Shown one piece after another: positions 32,938 to 45,906 of a stretch of 64,000 bases of DNA. A program made the translations under genes and the position numbers. The stretch is from Stichopus chloronotus. Its lineage: Eukaryota > Echinodermata > Holothuroidea > Aspidochirotida > Stichopodidae. The DNA lies in NCBI GenBank assembly GCA_021234535.1, contig CM037846.1, positions 19,361,814 to 19,425,813 of the forward strand. The letters are read 5' to 3'. How positions within the stretch are numbered: position 1 is the first letter of the stretch; the number at the start of each line of letters is the position of its first letter. Under the pieces are notes generated by a model that did not search any database, was not told where the DNA came from, and saw only the letters and a program-made list of their open reading frames with translations.

Positions 32938-33658
32938 AGGGGAATTTCGGGCATTTAGCATGTCTTCTGACTTATTTAAGCAATTTTAAACCATTTTCAT
33001 TCATATTCTTGACATTTTGAAATGATCTTCTCATAGACAACACGATATGTGCAAACATCCCACCCAACAGAGTTTCTAAGACTATGCATAGGAAGGGTGC
33101 GAGCATTACTATATAATTGACCGTGATCTTTGTGATTTGTGACGTAGTCCACGAAAAGCTCTGATTCACGACATCTAACCTGGTTGTCCTAGATAGTGAG
33201 TACTTAGATGATTTATTGCCCTTCTCTTTGGAAAGGATTACTTCTGAATCCTTCGTAATCATTACAGATCTTGCTTCCCAGTTTTCCTTATCGTCGAGCT
33301 ATTGTTCCAGAGCTATTGTTACACCTTAGTGACGTAATGTGGTCTCTTATGAGAAATTCCTCTTCTTATTTGTTCAATTGAGCCATTCAGTCTCGTGACA
33401 GCCACAGTATGTTCTTTACTAACTACTTAGGGCAATTAGGTTGATCGCCATGAATCAGAACGTAATACTAATAATAATACTTATAATGGCCGCACCCTTC
33501 CTTCCTATGCATAGTGTTAGAAACTCTGTTGGGCGGGAAGTTTGTACATATCGTGTTGTTTATAAGTAGATCATTTCAAAACGTCAAGAATATGAACGAA
33601 AATGGTTTGAAATTGCTTAAATAAGTCAGAAGACATGTCTCTTGCCCGGAATTCCCCT
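32938..33658. mobile_element. TTAA-flanked TIR element (721 bp, TIRs about 170 bp)
   Basis: The left arm from 32938 and right arm to 33658 are inverted copies for about 170 bases with a few changes. They start AGGGGAATTTCGGGCATTTA on the left and AGGGGAATTCCGGGCAAGAG on the right. TTAA lies outside both (32934-32937, 33659-33662). No transposase was seen. Probably a non-autonomous piggyBac-like element. TA-target alternatives remain, since TTAA contains TA. Confidence 0.68.
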
Positions 33659-33662
33659 TTAA

Positions 33663-35322
33663 TTTTAAATGTCACTTCAAAAACACCCAGAATACACCTT
33701 AAAATACCACCATGTCTCCAAAATAATAGTCCACCTGCTAGGCATAAGTTTACATGGTACTTATACCCCATAGCGAATGCTACTATGCCACTTTGCTTTG
33801 CTCACGACTCCACTAAAGTTACAATGTGTCATTTTAGATGCATAAAATTCTTCTATGAGCAGAAATCTTGGGTTTACGTTGTGCTCGATTTTAAAATGAG
33901 AAGGGACAGCACAGAAAATCTTTCATATATTTACATTTGAGAGGTACTGCTTGTACCAAACCCGCCCATCTACATGATTGTTTTGGATTTTTACCAACTT
34001 CAGAATCATCGATCAAACCTTTAGGTGTGTCATTCTAGGAGGAACCATGCTACTAACTCAGATTCGAAATATTGAAGTGTATTGACATTAGGCCTGTTGC
34101 TTACTTCGGCACTTCACCGAGAAACCATTACAGGTATGATGTGATATTGACAATGTGTAAACGTTCAACATTAATGGGTTGTCTCTTGTTCAAAACTAGG
34201 AATGATCATGTGTTTACTGCATTTAATAGATTTCTTTATTAGGTCAATTATGTGTTGTTTCATTCAGTGATTAACACTTGCCTAACAATTCACAAATTGT
34301 TTCATGCAGGTTTATTCATTTAAAGCCAAGATACTATTGGTTAGAAAAGTCAGTAGGCTGCGTACAGTGCTCAGTGTACTAATTTGAAAAAAAAAAACAT
34401 GTTGGAAATAATGGGATTTTCTATGAATTTCTAAAGTTTGTGTCTTCACTGGAAAAGTTTTCTTTAGTGTTAGCTTGTCTTTACTATAATATAGGTTTTC
34501 TGAAAGAAATTGTTCCTCAAATATTTGGATAGGTGGTGGGGAGGGGGAGGCAATGCAGCCTGTGAAAAAAATGTCTGACAGAAAAACATGAAACATATGT
34601 GATGGAAGTGAATACAGTCACTTACATACTCTGCTACCTGACTTTACCAGAAGGTTATAGGGAGTGAGTAACGTAAAAAATATCCATCTTCAAGTTGGAG
34701 TATCACAGTATCAGTGTCCATAAAAAAGAAGAAGAAGAAAATGAAAGTGTTCTTTTGTCTATTGACACTGCATATAGAAACCTATTGCATACTTTTGTCT
34801 ACGATTGATATGTAGAAACAAGAAGGCCTACATAGTCTATCCCTATTTACTTTGTGAAAACCTAATCGGAAGTTGTAATAGTACATCCCTGGAAGTCTAT
34901 TAAAAAAACATTGCCTCCTGTTGGGCCACTTGAGGCCTCAAAAACTTGTAAAACTGAAATTGAAATTCCTCAAAACCTATTTTGGAACCAGTTGAAACCC
35001 GTTACCTCTTAATACCTGTCAAAACTTGCTGATACCTGTGAATAAGTGTTCATACCTGCTAATACCTGTTGAAAACTCCGTTAACTTCTGTTCCAATAAC
35101 CTTTTTATCAGGTATCTGAGATGGAATATTCTGCTGGTTAAAATTGATCTGGGCTAGCTTAACGTAAGCAATAACATTTGAATGATATGCGTAGATTAGA
35201 AGAAGGGTGTGACATTAGAAGAGACTGACGGAGGATTGGCCTAGACCCGGGTATTAAATTTAGCATTACGTCCCGAATGAACTTTCAAAACGTTATTAAC
35301 CTAGTACATGCCTAGTCATGAA
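33663..35322. other. Non-coding stretch with an AATACCTGT-rich segment
   Basis: About 34985-35110 repeats AATACCTGT, ACCTGTGAATA and similar words in an irregular way. An A run is at 34388-34397. No gene was recognised. Confidence 0.35.
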
Positions 35323-35480
35323 CCAGTAGAAAAAGTACAATCTTACAAGTACCTGGGCGTAACTATCAGCCTACCAACTCTTTAAAAAGGGGTGAACATG
35401 TGAATACTGTACTAGCAAAAATAAACCGAGGCATGTTCCTTCTACGGAAGCATAACTCATTCAGACTAGATTTCTTAATT
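35323..35480 (+). pseudogene. LINE reverse transcriptase scrap (thumb region)
   Basis: From 35323 the + frame reads PVEKVQSYKYLGVTIS. After a one-base frameshift it continues LKRGEHVNTVLAKINRGMFL and LRK. KYLGV..HV..V..KI.RG.F.LRK is the standard post-catalytic segment of LINE RTs. No upstream catalytic box was seen, so this is a fragment. Confidence 0.6.
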
Positions 35481-38370
35481 TATTTTCTATAAGCATTACG
35501 GAAGAGCGGGACTAGTTGTCACCAAATTGTCATTTGCTATAGACCCAGTGTCTCTTTCCAGATAATCCAAGGTAGACACCCCAATCTTCTGGTTATGGAA
35601 GACCAGTACGTCGTCGATAACCAACGTCATAATTAAGCTTAAACAAGAAACCTTTATCAAAATTTCATTCATATGGTTAACAAAAAAACAATTGTAACTA
35701 GAAGAATTGAACTTGCAGGCAAGTACATCGAAGCCCACTGGGACTGTGGAGATGTACGCTGCACCTCTGATTGTAAATCAGCCCTATAACACGTACGGCT
35801 TAGGCTACGAGCTACAGTGAGATCGATAAACTGTAACACCAGAAGGCCTGACCTAGATGGTACAACGGCACGCACGTACAGCCACGTATACATGGCACCA
35901 CAACTCGCACGAAATACCACTACACTGGAAATAAACTTACACATGCCACGTAATGCCTGCATTTAAATTAACCTACAAACTCGTTTAAAACTGTAGCGGA
36001 AGTAATGCTCAGCCTTATATACTCCGCCAGCAATGATTCTGTCCGTAAAGATAGGACTATTCTTTAAGTAGTGAAGGGAACAGAGGGAAGACAATTTGTT
36101 GTGGACGTGTGGTGGCACGGTATACATATGCGATATGTACAACAGTACCTACGACTACCAGGCTAATTGTGCTGACTGTCAGTATCGGTTTGAAGCTAGC
36201 ATGGACAGAGTGATTCTAGGTAGGTGGAAACGACTTGAAACAATCCAATCAAATCCCCTATTTTCCCTGAGTGAAAGTGGGTAAAATGTCGAAAGGTACT
36301 CGGTGTTACACACTATGATAAAATTCAAAGGGTCTTGCAAGCATGGTTAAAATGGCGATTAGCACTTAATAAAGCAACAGAAATGTCTGCGTCACTGTTC
36401 GCATTCACGGTCAATCTGCATTTCATGTGTGTGCACAAGAACGTATAACGGAACTATTTGCAGGCAGCAACGCAGGTGAAAATGATAAAAAAGAAAACAC
36501 AACGGGCTGAGTAAATCCAAGAATCGAAGCTGTGGGCTTCGATTAACAACTTGCCCCAACTTGTGGGTAAGTTGATACATAAGCTACGAGGATCTTACTT
36601 GGCACATACAACACTAAATTCAGAATACCGTAAAATGCTTTTCAGTAATTTAAAACGAAGATGGAAGTTACCGAAAGAAAACATGGCAAGTGAAGAAGAA
36701 TACATGATCATGGAGTCGATTTAGGAGGAGGTAGGCCGGAAGGGGCATATCCCATCCACATTTTTAGGGGAGGGGACGCTAGCACATTCGTCCCTCCCTA
36801 CTTTTTGTAACCCGAGTAAAAAATATAACAGCGATATACACTATTCTTAGTGGAACTGAAAAATATTTTAACTGTTTTACGAAATAAATAAAATTTAGTA
36901 GAAATTAACAAGGCCAGAGAGACTGAGAAGTGCCATTTCCTGCAATCTGAGAGGTATTTCTATCTTTTTTTGTCTCGATACACTACGCAAGTCTATGTAG
37001 AGAAAGTATACAACCTTAATTGAGTCATAACTTCCCCCATTTCAATCTTTTGCTCAAAGTCTACCTGTAGTGGCAGGGGAAACTGGAGCCTCATGTCTGC
37101 TGTAAGCAATTACGTAATTCTGCTTTCTCTTTGTTGTAAAACTAAAGCATAGCCTCAGTTACGCTATGGCAGTCAGCAAAATAGGGCAGGGGATTTGCGG
37201 ATACGAGTAGTGGATTTAACAAATATGCAAAACTTTAAAATATTTCCCGTTTTTGTGACGAATGTAAATGAATGACAAACGCTAGGGTTACTCTTATTGT
37301 GCCCATGCAGCTGTACCTGTTTTACAATTTTGAAATGCAAGGAGCCGCAAATATTCCGGGTCTTCGCCATCTGGACCCTATTATAGGTAATTGGATAACC
37401 CAGTGGATGTCAGGCTTGTATTTTCAGTTTTGGGACTCTCTAGCCCAGATTAGATTCACTCCCTTGGCCGGAATCGAGTAGTAACTAGAATAAATTTATG
37501 AGGCTATTCTGAAATTTTCATCTGGCTGTTCTTGGGCTCATGTAAGGACCACTTGGGATTCCTTGTATATGGACTTCTACATTATCTGGACAAATTTGGA
37601 TTGATGTTGGGTCACTTGTGGGACCAGAGTCGTGCTAACCATGAGAGTGGTCGTATCAGTACCTATAATCATGGACGTCAAACCTGGTGGACGAAGGGAC
37701 ATGCCTTCCCAGGTTTTGATATGGGGGACATAATATCAAATGTGCCCATATAACGAAAAAGAGAAATGTTTTGGCTCATTTTTTTTTTGGATGGTAGGGG
37801 GACATTGCAACAAATATCGTCTCAGTCTTGGTGAGTGACTGATGTAATCGCTAGGCTGATAAATGACCATAAGGGAACCTCGGGTGACGAATTTAGGTGT
37901 TTACATACGAACGGTAACCTACACATCCCAAATGCCCAAATTTCCACGCGCTTTGCTTTCTTTGCGGTGTTATGTTAATGGACAAAGGATTGTAATTGGT
38001 TGACGGACTTACCTTACCAGTCGGGTCTAAGTTACGACCTATACATCCATTGAATGTGTACCCGTTGTTCCTTTGAAGCAGCCCGTACTTAACATGAAGC
38101 AACGGTAAAATTTCAAATGGTAATTATTAAGCTAACGAGTTTTAACTTTTTATGGTAAAGTTTTACTTACCGAGACTAATTCTATAATCGCTTCTCTTAA
38201 GTTTACATTTCCTTAAAAGTTAATTCCTAAAACATATTTCGGAATAAAGAATTTCTAGCCGAGGCAAAATTTGGTCCAAACAACGGGAAACGTCCTTCGC
38301 ACGCTCATGGTGAGCAAAAAGATTGTAGCAAGTTCCCCCCCCCCCCCCCCATCGATACACCAATAAAATT
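35481..38370. other. Unassigned stretch with a few protein-like relics
   Basis: Minus frame 35496-35738 contains VIDDVLVFHNQKIG, faintly like an RT catalytic box (xDD). Plus frame 35663-35965 is open apart from one stop but is not recognised. The + frame 36096-36284 has four cysteines in 30 residues, unassigned. 36740-36800 is a G/C-tract element piece. A C run of about 16 is near 38335-38350. Confidence 0.25.
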
Positions 38371-39310
38371 TCAAATTACCCCAAAAAGGGAACGTGAGGT
38401 CAAAATTCTGTTGGTGATCGTGTATTTGACTGAATTCTCGATATACATCCAGGGCCGTCGCGACCGATAGAAAAAAAAGCTCATAGCTACAATAAACGGA
38501 AAATCTGAAATACTAGTTGAAATTCTTGATATCTCAGTCAAGCACGTAAAAAGATCCCAAATATTGTACAAGACTATGATGTTACCTGGTAATTGAAAAC
38601 AATTCTCATAAAATCTGAAATTCCATTTGAATTTCTCATATTTCAGTCTAGGAGTCACAAAATCTGACATACCAGCTGGAATTTATCTCAAATCTAGCAC
38701 TTTTTACGACTACAAAGAAGCCAAATATTGCACTAGATTGCATATAAGTTTACTTAGTGGGTGAAGAATTTCTCAAAAGGGGATTGGGACACCTCCTCGC
38801 TTACAACCCTCTGGTTCTAGAAAAGTTATTCCAATAATTTTAACTTTCGTTAAAGGTGTTTATTAGTTTGCTACAACCGTCAATATTTGCATCACAAAGT
38901 AGAATTCGTTCTTGTACTGATGACTTTAGAAAATGACAGCCACATTGAAAAAGATGCCATACAATAGTATTTGACAGACAGATGGAAAGCATGGGAAGAG
39001 TGATGGTTAATCTAGATCTGTGTGAGGGTTGTAAGGGAAGAGATGTCCCCACCCCAAACTTAGATGCAATCTAGTGCAATAATTGGCTTCTTTTGTAGTC
39101 ATAACATGTGCTAGATTGACATATAAAAAGTTCCAACTGTATGTCAGACTTTCTATCCTCACTCCTAGTCTGAAATATGAGAAGTTCATATGAAATTTCA
39201 GATTTAATGCAAATTTGTTTCAATTGCCGGGTAACCTCACAATCTGAAACAATATTTGGCATCTTTTTACGTCATAAAATGTGCAGGGCTGAAATATGAG
39301 GAATTCTCAC
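38371..39310. repeat. Diverged tandem repeat of about 190 bp (GTGCTAGA/TTCCAACTGG family)
   Basis: Recurring words are CATAAAATGTGCTAGA, AAATTCCAACTGGNATTTCAGA, TTTCTGACT, TCCTAGTCTGAAATATGAGAA and GGTAACNTCACAATCTG. At about 38449-38466 is CAGGGCCGTCGCGACC, whose reverse complement closes a sister copy at 48550-48566, so this family has defined ends. Other copies are at 24.5 and 48.2 kb. Confidence 0.5.
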
Positions 39311-40435
39311 TGGCCTTTTAGATTTTCCGACTTTCGTGGCACTGACTTTTTTTTTTGTTGGTGGGGTGCGGGGGACCTTCCCTGTCGCGAGTGTATATCG
39401 ACAATTCATTCAAAACACACGTTCACAAACAGAATTTTCACATATATTCTCTTTTCGGGTAATTGGAATTTTGTTGGTGTATTTATGGGAAGGGAACGTG
39501 AGTCATTCACTTACCTTCTTTTGTCCAATGACACGGCAAAGGTTGGTCCAAAATGTAACAGTTTTCTGCCCAATTTGTAACAACGTGGAGGTTCACATCA
39601 GATGGTATTGAAAAATCTCCAACATGACTGTCATATTTTTTAAAGTGCCATAACATAACCAAACAAGGTCGAATCGGACTGGGAAATGCATCATTCAATT
39701 TCTCATGACATACTCCACCTCAGGAATATATTTTTGGGTGTCTCCTATGTTGCAATGAAAATCAAAATGGCCGCCATACGTCAGTTTGGGCTAAAACTTG
39801 CTCCGTTGAACTCAGTGTGGTCTAAAACATCTAGAAAGTTTATTTCCTGCTCACTTGAGTGCTTCGGGGGACGTTATAAAAATCCAAAATGGCCGAAAAA
39901 ATAACTCTCCCATTTCAGACAATTTTTTGTCCATTTATTATAGGCAACATGCAGTCTTTTGGTAAGACATGCGGCCTGGTGACAGAGTTTGTTACACAAA
40001 GGCAATTTGGTCTAATCGTGGCAGTCAGATTCATGTAAAATGAAGGCTATCGTGGTGGGCTGATTAGCAGCGACCCATTTGAGGGAAATTCGAAGGCCTG
40101 AAAAACGTGACCGTGGATGACCTGGTGCGTCTGACTTAGGTCGGAAGAGGTGGCAATAACGTGGCTCTCAAGATTTCATTGAAAAGTGGGAGGGGGGCTA
40201 AAGTTTATTTAGCTCCCCCAATTGCGAAATAATATGCTTCATTCACATTTTCTGTTGAAGGGGGTTGACAACAGTCCCCCATAGTCCTAGTAGTAGAACC
40301 ACATGAGGTACCGGTGGCACACTTATATCACTCAGCGTATTGTTGGTAGAACTATGAGTCTACTACGAAGACGGTATATGCGAACGGGGGTGTATATATA
40401 TGTATATATATATGGTCTACGTAGCACAAAACTTG
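39311..40435. other. Non-coding, with two AAAATGGCCG motifs
   Basis: CAAAATGGCCGCCATACG (39763-39780) and CAAAATGGCCGAAAA (about 39886-39900) each fit the core AANATGGC of YY1-type sites, 120 bases apart, but no gene start is near. No repeat or gene was assigned. The open frames here are not protein-like. Confidence 0.3.
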
Positions 40436-41520
40436 AAAGTATAAAGACAGAAAACACCACAGATTTTAAAGAATACATCGAAAAAGTGAACAAATTAATA
40501 CAGAAAATACCACATGTTTCGAAAGGCACTGCTTTCATCGTCAGGTACAAACTGAAATGAACTCTAATGCATGGAATTTGTGACAAATTGCAGAGAAAGA
40601 AGAATAAAACATGAGAAAAGTAGATTAATGGAACAAAGTGAACAATAGACTGTCGAGCTGTTTGTTTGGATTAGGTTTATCCTAAAAAATTGATTCCTTT
40701 GAAGGGTGGACATAAGTTTTTTTTACTTTTTTTGTACTCTGCCATTCTTGGATGTATTAGTTAAAAATAATGGTCAATGCAATACGTCTGTTTATCATAA
40801 ACCATCATACACGGGATTACTTACTAATTTTTTCAGCTTCATCCCGTTTTCGTACAAAATTGGTCTTGTCAAGACCTTAATTGACAGATTGTGCAAAGTG
40901 AACAACACCTGGAACGGTTTTAATATAGATTTAAGAAACTTATGTTCACCCTTCAAAGGAAGCAATTTTCCTCCCAATTAGTCGACAAAATTGTCAAATC
41001 TTTCTTAGAGAAGGAGATGTCGACGCAAAACATTGACGAACCTGTTTCTCACGACTTAGGTTTTACAAGCTTCCTTACATCGGTAAAATCTCTGGTGACA
41101 CACAACACAAAGTTCGACAATTAATCAGATCATATTGTAAAAATGTTGATGTTAAGTTAGTCTTTACCTCACTCAAATTACGTAACTTGTTTGTTGTTAA
41201 AGACATAATTCCTTTCAGTCTTAAGTCACGTGTGGTTTACAAATTCAATTGCTCAAGCTGTAATGCTTGCTTCATAGGGGAAACCCATAGACACTTGGCT
41301 ACACGCATTTCTGAACATCTTAAATCTGACAAGAATTCACATATTTACAAACACATCAAAAAATCTCCAAGTGCACTCGCAAATGCGATCAAAACTCTTT
41401 CAAATTTATCGACTCAGCTCCCACTAAGCCTGACAAGTTTCATTCACATACTTATGACAAATGGTCAAACTAAGAGGATCCCATTGTTTCACATACAATG
41501 GAACATTAATGAGTGAGTAA
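40436..41520 (+). pseudogene. Penelope-like element: pLTR, RT C-terminus and GIY-YIG nuclease
   Basis: 40436-40620 is a terminal-repeat segment, also present at both ends of the copy at 48.87-49.45 kb. The + strand then reads LPFLDVLVKNNGQ, TSVYHKPSYTGLLTN and SYKIGLVKTLIDR (40730-40890), a signature of Penelope-like RT C-termini. SQLVDKIVKSFLEKE follows in another frame near 40970-41020. The last part (41187-41516) has LKSRVVYKFNCSSCNACFIG, then ETHRHLATRISEH, the GIY-YIG endonuclease core with its Tyr replaced, as in this clade, by Phe or Ile. At least three frameshifts make it inactive. RT fingers and palm are missing. Confidence 0.75.
40517..40544 (-). ncRNA. Candidate hammerhead ribozyme core in the Penelope terminal repeat
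   Basis: The minus strand reads CTGACGA, then T, a stem GAAAG..CTTTC with a 6-base loop, then GAAA. CTGANGA, stem II and GAAA is the conserved hammerhead half-core, and Penelope-like elements are known to carry hammerheads in their terminal repeats. Stems I and III and the cleavage site could not be drawn with confidence. In the 48.9 and 49.3 kb copies the core is mutated. Confidence 0.45.
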
Positions 41521-42547
41521 TTAATGATTTAATTTAGTTTTTGAAAATTTGTGACCAGACACTTTTCATGTAAGTACTATATTCACATCCACACAACAAG
41601 GACAAGAAATGGTAAAAAATTCAAAAATTTTGACAGTTTTCATAGCTATTGGATGTGAAACTTGACCAATTATATGCTAATTGTAAGTATTGTCATGTGT
41701 TTAAACCCTTCAAAATCACCACAATCTTTATTGATATCAACTCAATGAGCCCCTTTAAGGAGTTAAAGTGATGAGAGAGCCCTGCGGATAAATTTCCAGA
41801 AAACGTGATGAAATGTGGTTCGGCCTTTTTCCAATAAGGTGATAAACGTGGAGTGTCAATGTTGTTTCCAAATTGGTGTGCAATACAGCGCCATTGTGTT
41901 TAAATATGATGTCACAGAATCGTGTGCTGCTTCACCGCTTTTTAGTGGTTACAACATGACGTCCTTCTACAGAATCATGTACTGCTCTCATGTTCTATTT
42001 CAGTGGTGAAACAGAAAGACAGTTTTAACATATATACAGCTAGTACTAAAGTACTTTAAAACTCAGAGCAGTACAGGCTTGTACGACATAAGGAATATAG
42101 TAACGGTAAGCGTCGACAACTTCACAACATTATGAGAGAGATCCAATGGAATTTTTGTTTCGTCCAGCGTGATATATAAAAAAGAATGGATTGGGAAAGG
42201 GGTCGACAGGAAACGGCACTGCCTTACCCAAAAATGCTAACTCCTATGAGGAGTGGATCCAAAGAGACTGGCTTACTCCCAACAACAAGGACTTAGCCTA
42301 CCACGCACTACAATTCTGCGTATTTGTGGGCAAATGCAGTTCTGGTTATGTTTGTGACTTACTAGCGGGGTTACTATCTAAGCGGGGCGTCACCATTGGT
42401 TGGTACGGAGCGTCAAGAAAATTTTTCAAATTTCCAGATGGCAGAAGACGGCATTTCCCGGGTGTACCTGAGCTGAATGTACCCAACCTTGAAATATGGA
42501 GATCATGTCTGCAATCAATCAATTCGTGAGAAAAGAAAAACCAATTT
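41521..42547. other. Non-coding, ending in one copy of the 23-kb repeat body
   Basis: About 42355-42520 matches the unit of 22.9-24.4 kb (TAGCGGGGTTACTATCTAAG, GGCATTTCCCGGGTGTACCT, GAGCTGAATGTACCCAACCT, ATCATGTCTGCAATC). 41521-42350 shows nothing assigned. The region just after 41520 is probably Penelope 3' UTR. Confidence 0.4.
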
Positions 42548-44171
42548 ATTAACCAGAATGCAGAAATGCATTGTGGTTTCGATGATATGTTTATGAGAAT
42601 TTTTTTTTTAATCTGATATAATAGCATTATTATGTGTCACATTAAGCTACGTATGCTTTACATGAAATATGAGATCTGCACAAGCTTACTTTCTTGAGAT
42701 CATATCTACATGTTCGCAATTTGACCCTTGTTGACATTGAATGACCTTTTGCCTACATTAAGACCAATTGGTTCTTGTGCTCAATGAGATATAACTAAAT
42801 ATTAAATATTACATTTGTCCTAGCTTCCCTTCTTGAGTTTAAAAGAATTCCATACAATGACCCTGTTTACCGCAAATGAACTTTGACCTTCACCAAAGAC
42901 AATGGAATTTTTGTGTACTCAGTGAGATACACCTACAATCTAGGAATCTACAGTGCACGGAAATGACTGTGTAAAGTGTTTATTTCTCCAAGATCTTTAA
43001 ATGAGAATAAGTTCTGAATGTGTTCAGTTTCATGTGTGTACTCTTCTTTTGAGTAAACGGTACATTAACGTTCATCTCCGATTCTACTCACTGCAATGTT
43101 CCTTACTTCCTATAGCACTACTTGCCACCCATAGCAGCAGTAACTTAAAATTTCTCGAAATCACTGCTTACTGCATTAATTACACCTTCCATCTGGTTGT
43201 TGCAAAGACACGTTCCCTGTACACGGATGTCTATGTTAATTGTTTAATTGTTGTTAACCACACAGCCCTCTGGACTAAGAAAAATAGCAACGGCAATAAA
43301 ATGCTGCAATTAAATGGTTTTACCTCGACTAACTGGTACGTTTTACTTGGGTCATCCTTAACAATGATTATTCCTACATGTCACCATCAATGGCAGGAAA
43401 ATAACCACTTATACATATTACTTTAACTGCGTTATCAATTACTGTAAGATCTAATACACTCTGTCAAAACCATGAAAAAGTATACATTAGTTTTCTTTTT
43501 AACAAAATAGTGAGTAATCCAGATCCAAGTGACAATATGCAACCATTACCTTAAGTGGTCAGTGCCAAACACTTGGAGGGGGGGGGGGGGTGAGTATGGA
43601 AGATAAAAGGACATTTAAAGTAGAACATTTAGGAGTGCCGTGGAATTGTTTTACACATCCCCTGAGACTATGAGCCAATAGGATTGAGCTTGATCTCAAA
43701 TACATTGAGTTGTTGGTATGTCGTAACACTGTCATATATGGTGAAATGTTCTCCACACTTTTTCAGTTGAATGTACAAAGTTTTAGTGTACAATACACCA
43801 TCCTGTTCCTGATGACCCAATATAAGCTTAGCAAAATATATTAGACAACATAAAGAACAATTTCAAACAGTTTGGATCAAAATTTACTGTAAGTGTAAGA
43901 CACAACAGTTCGAAATACTGTACATGTGTTGGCCAGGCTCTATCACAGTGTGTAAGTTTATATCTTAGGCTACAGAGAAAGTCCCAAATCAAGCTGGATG
44001 AAAATATCTCGTAGGAGGAAACCTTCGAATTAAAGTTTGCGAAAATAATGCCGATTGCTAGTTTTTTGTCTTTTCCACATGACATGTAAATGTTTTTGGC
44101 AGTTTTGACCCATTGAGGAATTTCTACTTTCGAAGTTCGTTTGTGCTTGAGAAGGTGATAGTAACTACAGT

Positions 44172-45260
44172 CATGGGCGTCACCAGGTTTCAGAACGTGA
44201 GGGGGACACTATCATCTGTCTAAGCGGAGCGCCGCCATTGGTTGGCGCGTAGCGTTTCAGAAAATTTTGGGTACGTAAGACCCCCTAGATTGCAGGAGAC
44301 AGCCTTCCTGAGTCGTTTTTAGTTACATCAGAACCAGATCTGTGAGGAGAAATTTTGTCTCACAAAACTCAATTCCGACAGAAAGTACTGGTCGAAAGAT
44401 GCAGTTCTGACACCAAGGGAGATGAATTACACAGCGTCCATCTCAAACGAAATATTGAAAAAGTGGCGCCGTCACCTCTGGGATGAGTGGAGTGGTATAT
44501 ATAATACATGCGTGTAGCTGCGAGACGTCAGTTGTTACGGTATGTGCCCAGATACTTTAATAATAATGAACAGAAAAAGGCACGCAGAGCGTGTGTAGCG
44601 CCTAGCCGGCACTCAGCAATAAAGATCTACCATATCAGGCGAGCACATGTAGCCTTAATTACTTATCCCCTACACCCCTATTCGTTCGTCCAGTCCAAGG
44701 GACTGGAGGTAGTGATATGAACATAGTGACTCATCACCATCTACCTGTATGGCTTACTTTATCCCTTGGAACCCATACAAACAACACGTGTGCAAGATTC
44801 AATACACTTTCGAATGGTCTCACCACCCCCCCCCCCCCCCGAAATGGGCAGATTTAGGATATTGGGAGAATGGGAGATAAATGACGGTGGAAGTGATAGA
44901 TAGCAGGGGCCCAGGGAGTCCAGATTTCTTGACCTTAAATATTTGCAGAATATGTCACTGGGTCACTTGGTGCTTGTCCAAACACCCAACTTAGGAGGAT
45001 TCACCGCAGTGTCAGAAGTTCCCAAAAATCTGTATATGACTGTCTGATGATCTGATGAACTCTTCTGCGATTCTCTGTGGACTCAACGCTCAAGTTAGAT
45101 CCTACTTGAATCAGCTCAGCAATTGTGATAGAAAATCGCGCATATGCATGTGATTTTTTTGATAACTGCTCTGAAAAGTGGGTGGGGCAAATGATATGAT
45201 ATCCCCTCCACTTTTGAAAGTGGGGGGGGGGGGGACATGCTCCCCCTGTTGACGCCCATG
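44172..45260 (+). mobile_element. hAT-like element (1089 bp), 8-bp target duplication, empty site known
   Basis: The ends are CATGGGCGTCACCAGG and its counterpart TTGACGCCCATG. ACTACAGT flanks both sides (44164-44171, 45261-45268). Copy B of the surrounding duplication has a single ACTACAGT at 54777-54784, the pre-insertion site. Inside, near 44220, is the TAAGCGGAGCGCCGCCATTG / GCGCGTAGCG body found in the 22.9-24.4 kb tandem repeats. C and G tracts are at about 44826 and 45223. There is no transposase; a 70-codon frame at 44508 is not recognised. Non-autonomous. Confidence 0.85.
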
Positions 45261-45906
45261 ACTACAGTACAATACAAAAAAGTACATAGACAACAATACA
45301 ACTTGTGAGATTCAACGATGGTTTTTGTGACTGAAATCTTTTACTTCAGGGAGTCTAAAACCACAACATTATCGCAATTTGCCTCAGAAGGAAGTAATCT
45401 TTGGGCTAAACGTTCGTAGAGCATTCGTTCCGACTATGTATGTAGTGACATATGCAGTAGTGTACTTGCAACGAATCTATGCAACGTTAGCATAGCTAGG
45501 GAGCTGTACGCAAGTTTGCCCTCACAGGAACATATTCCGCAGACTCAGGATGTAAAGGTGAATGTTCTCAAAACTGTAGGTGAAAGCCTTATTTTGCGCA
45601 TTTTTCCCCGCTTACATGGCTTAGGTTTCTTTTTGGCGAGAATTACGTGGGACATGTTCCTTTATTTTTTACCAACACCATGTTTTCCAACTTGTAGTAA
45701 CGGAATGAAAATATGCATGCAATACACTCCTCTTTTTGTTGTTATGTGGTACCAAGTACGGCCATATCGACCACCCAACTGTTTTTCTAGGTAGGTGTAC
45801 GTATTTTGGAATGTTCCTCATTCTTTCGCTTTGCTTTTGATTTTATGTCTTACAAACATTGTTACTTATTTTGATGTTCCATTGTCACCGAGTTGTCTAT
45901 CTTTTT

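Noticed and set aside
35496..35738. Minus-strand VIDDVLVFHNQKIG as a reverse transcriptase catalytic box
   Set aside because: Too short and isolated, and the overlapping plus-strand frame is equally open. Not called as a separate feature.
39763..39900. Two AAAATGGCCG sites as YY1-driven promoter
   Set aside because: No CpG island, start codon or exon follows. Single motifs are too common to support a promoter.
43001..43426. The longest open frame in the window (141 codons, plus strand)
   Set aside because: It lies in the duplicated segment, and the matching part of the other copy (about 53600-54000) has indels that destroy the frame. Composition is that of AT-rich non-coding DNA.
44508..44720. 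70-codon basic frame in the hAT-like element as a transposase piece
   Set aside because: No hAT dimerisation (hATC) or BED-finger motif, and no extension in other frames.
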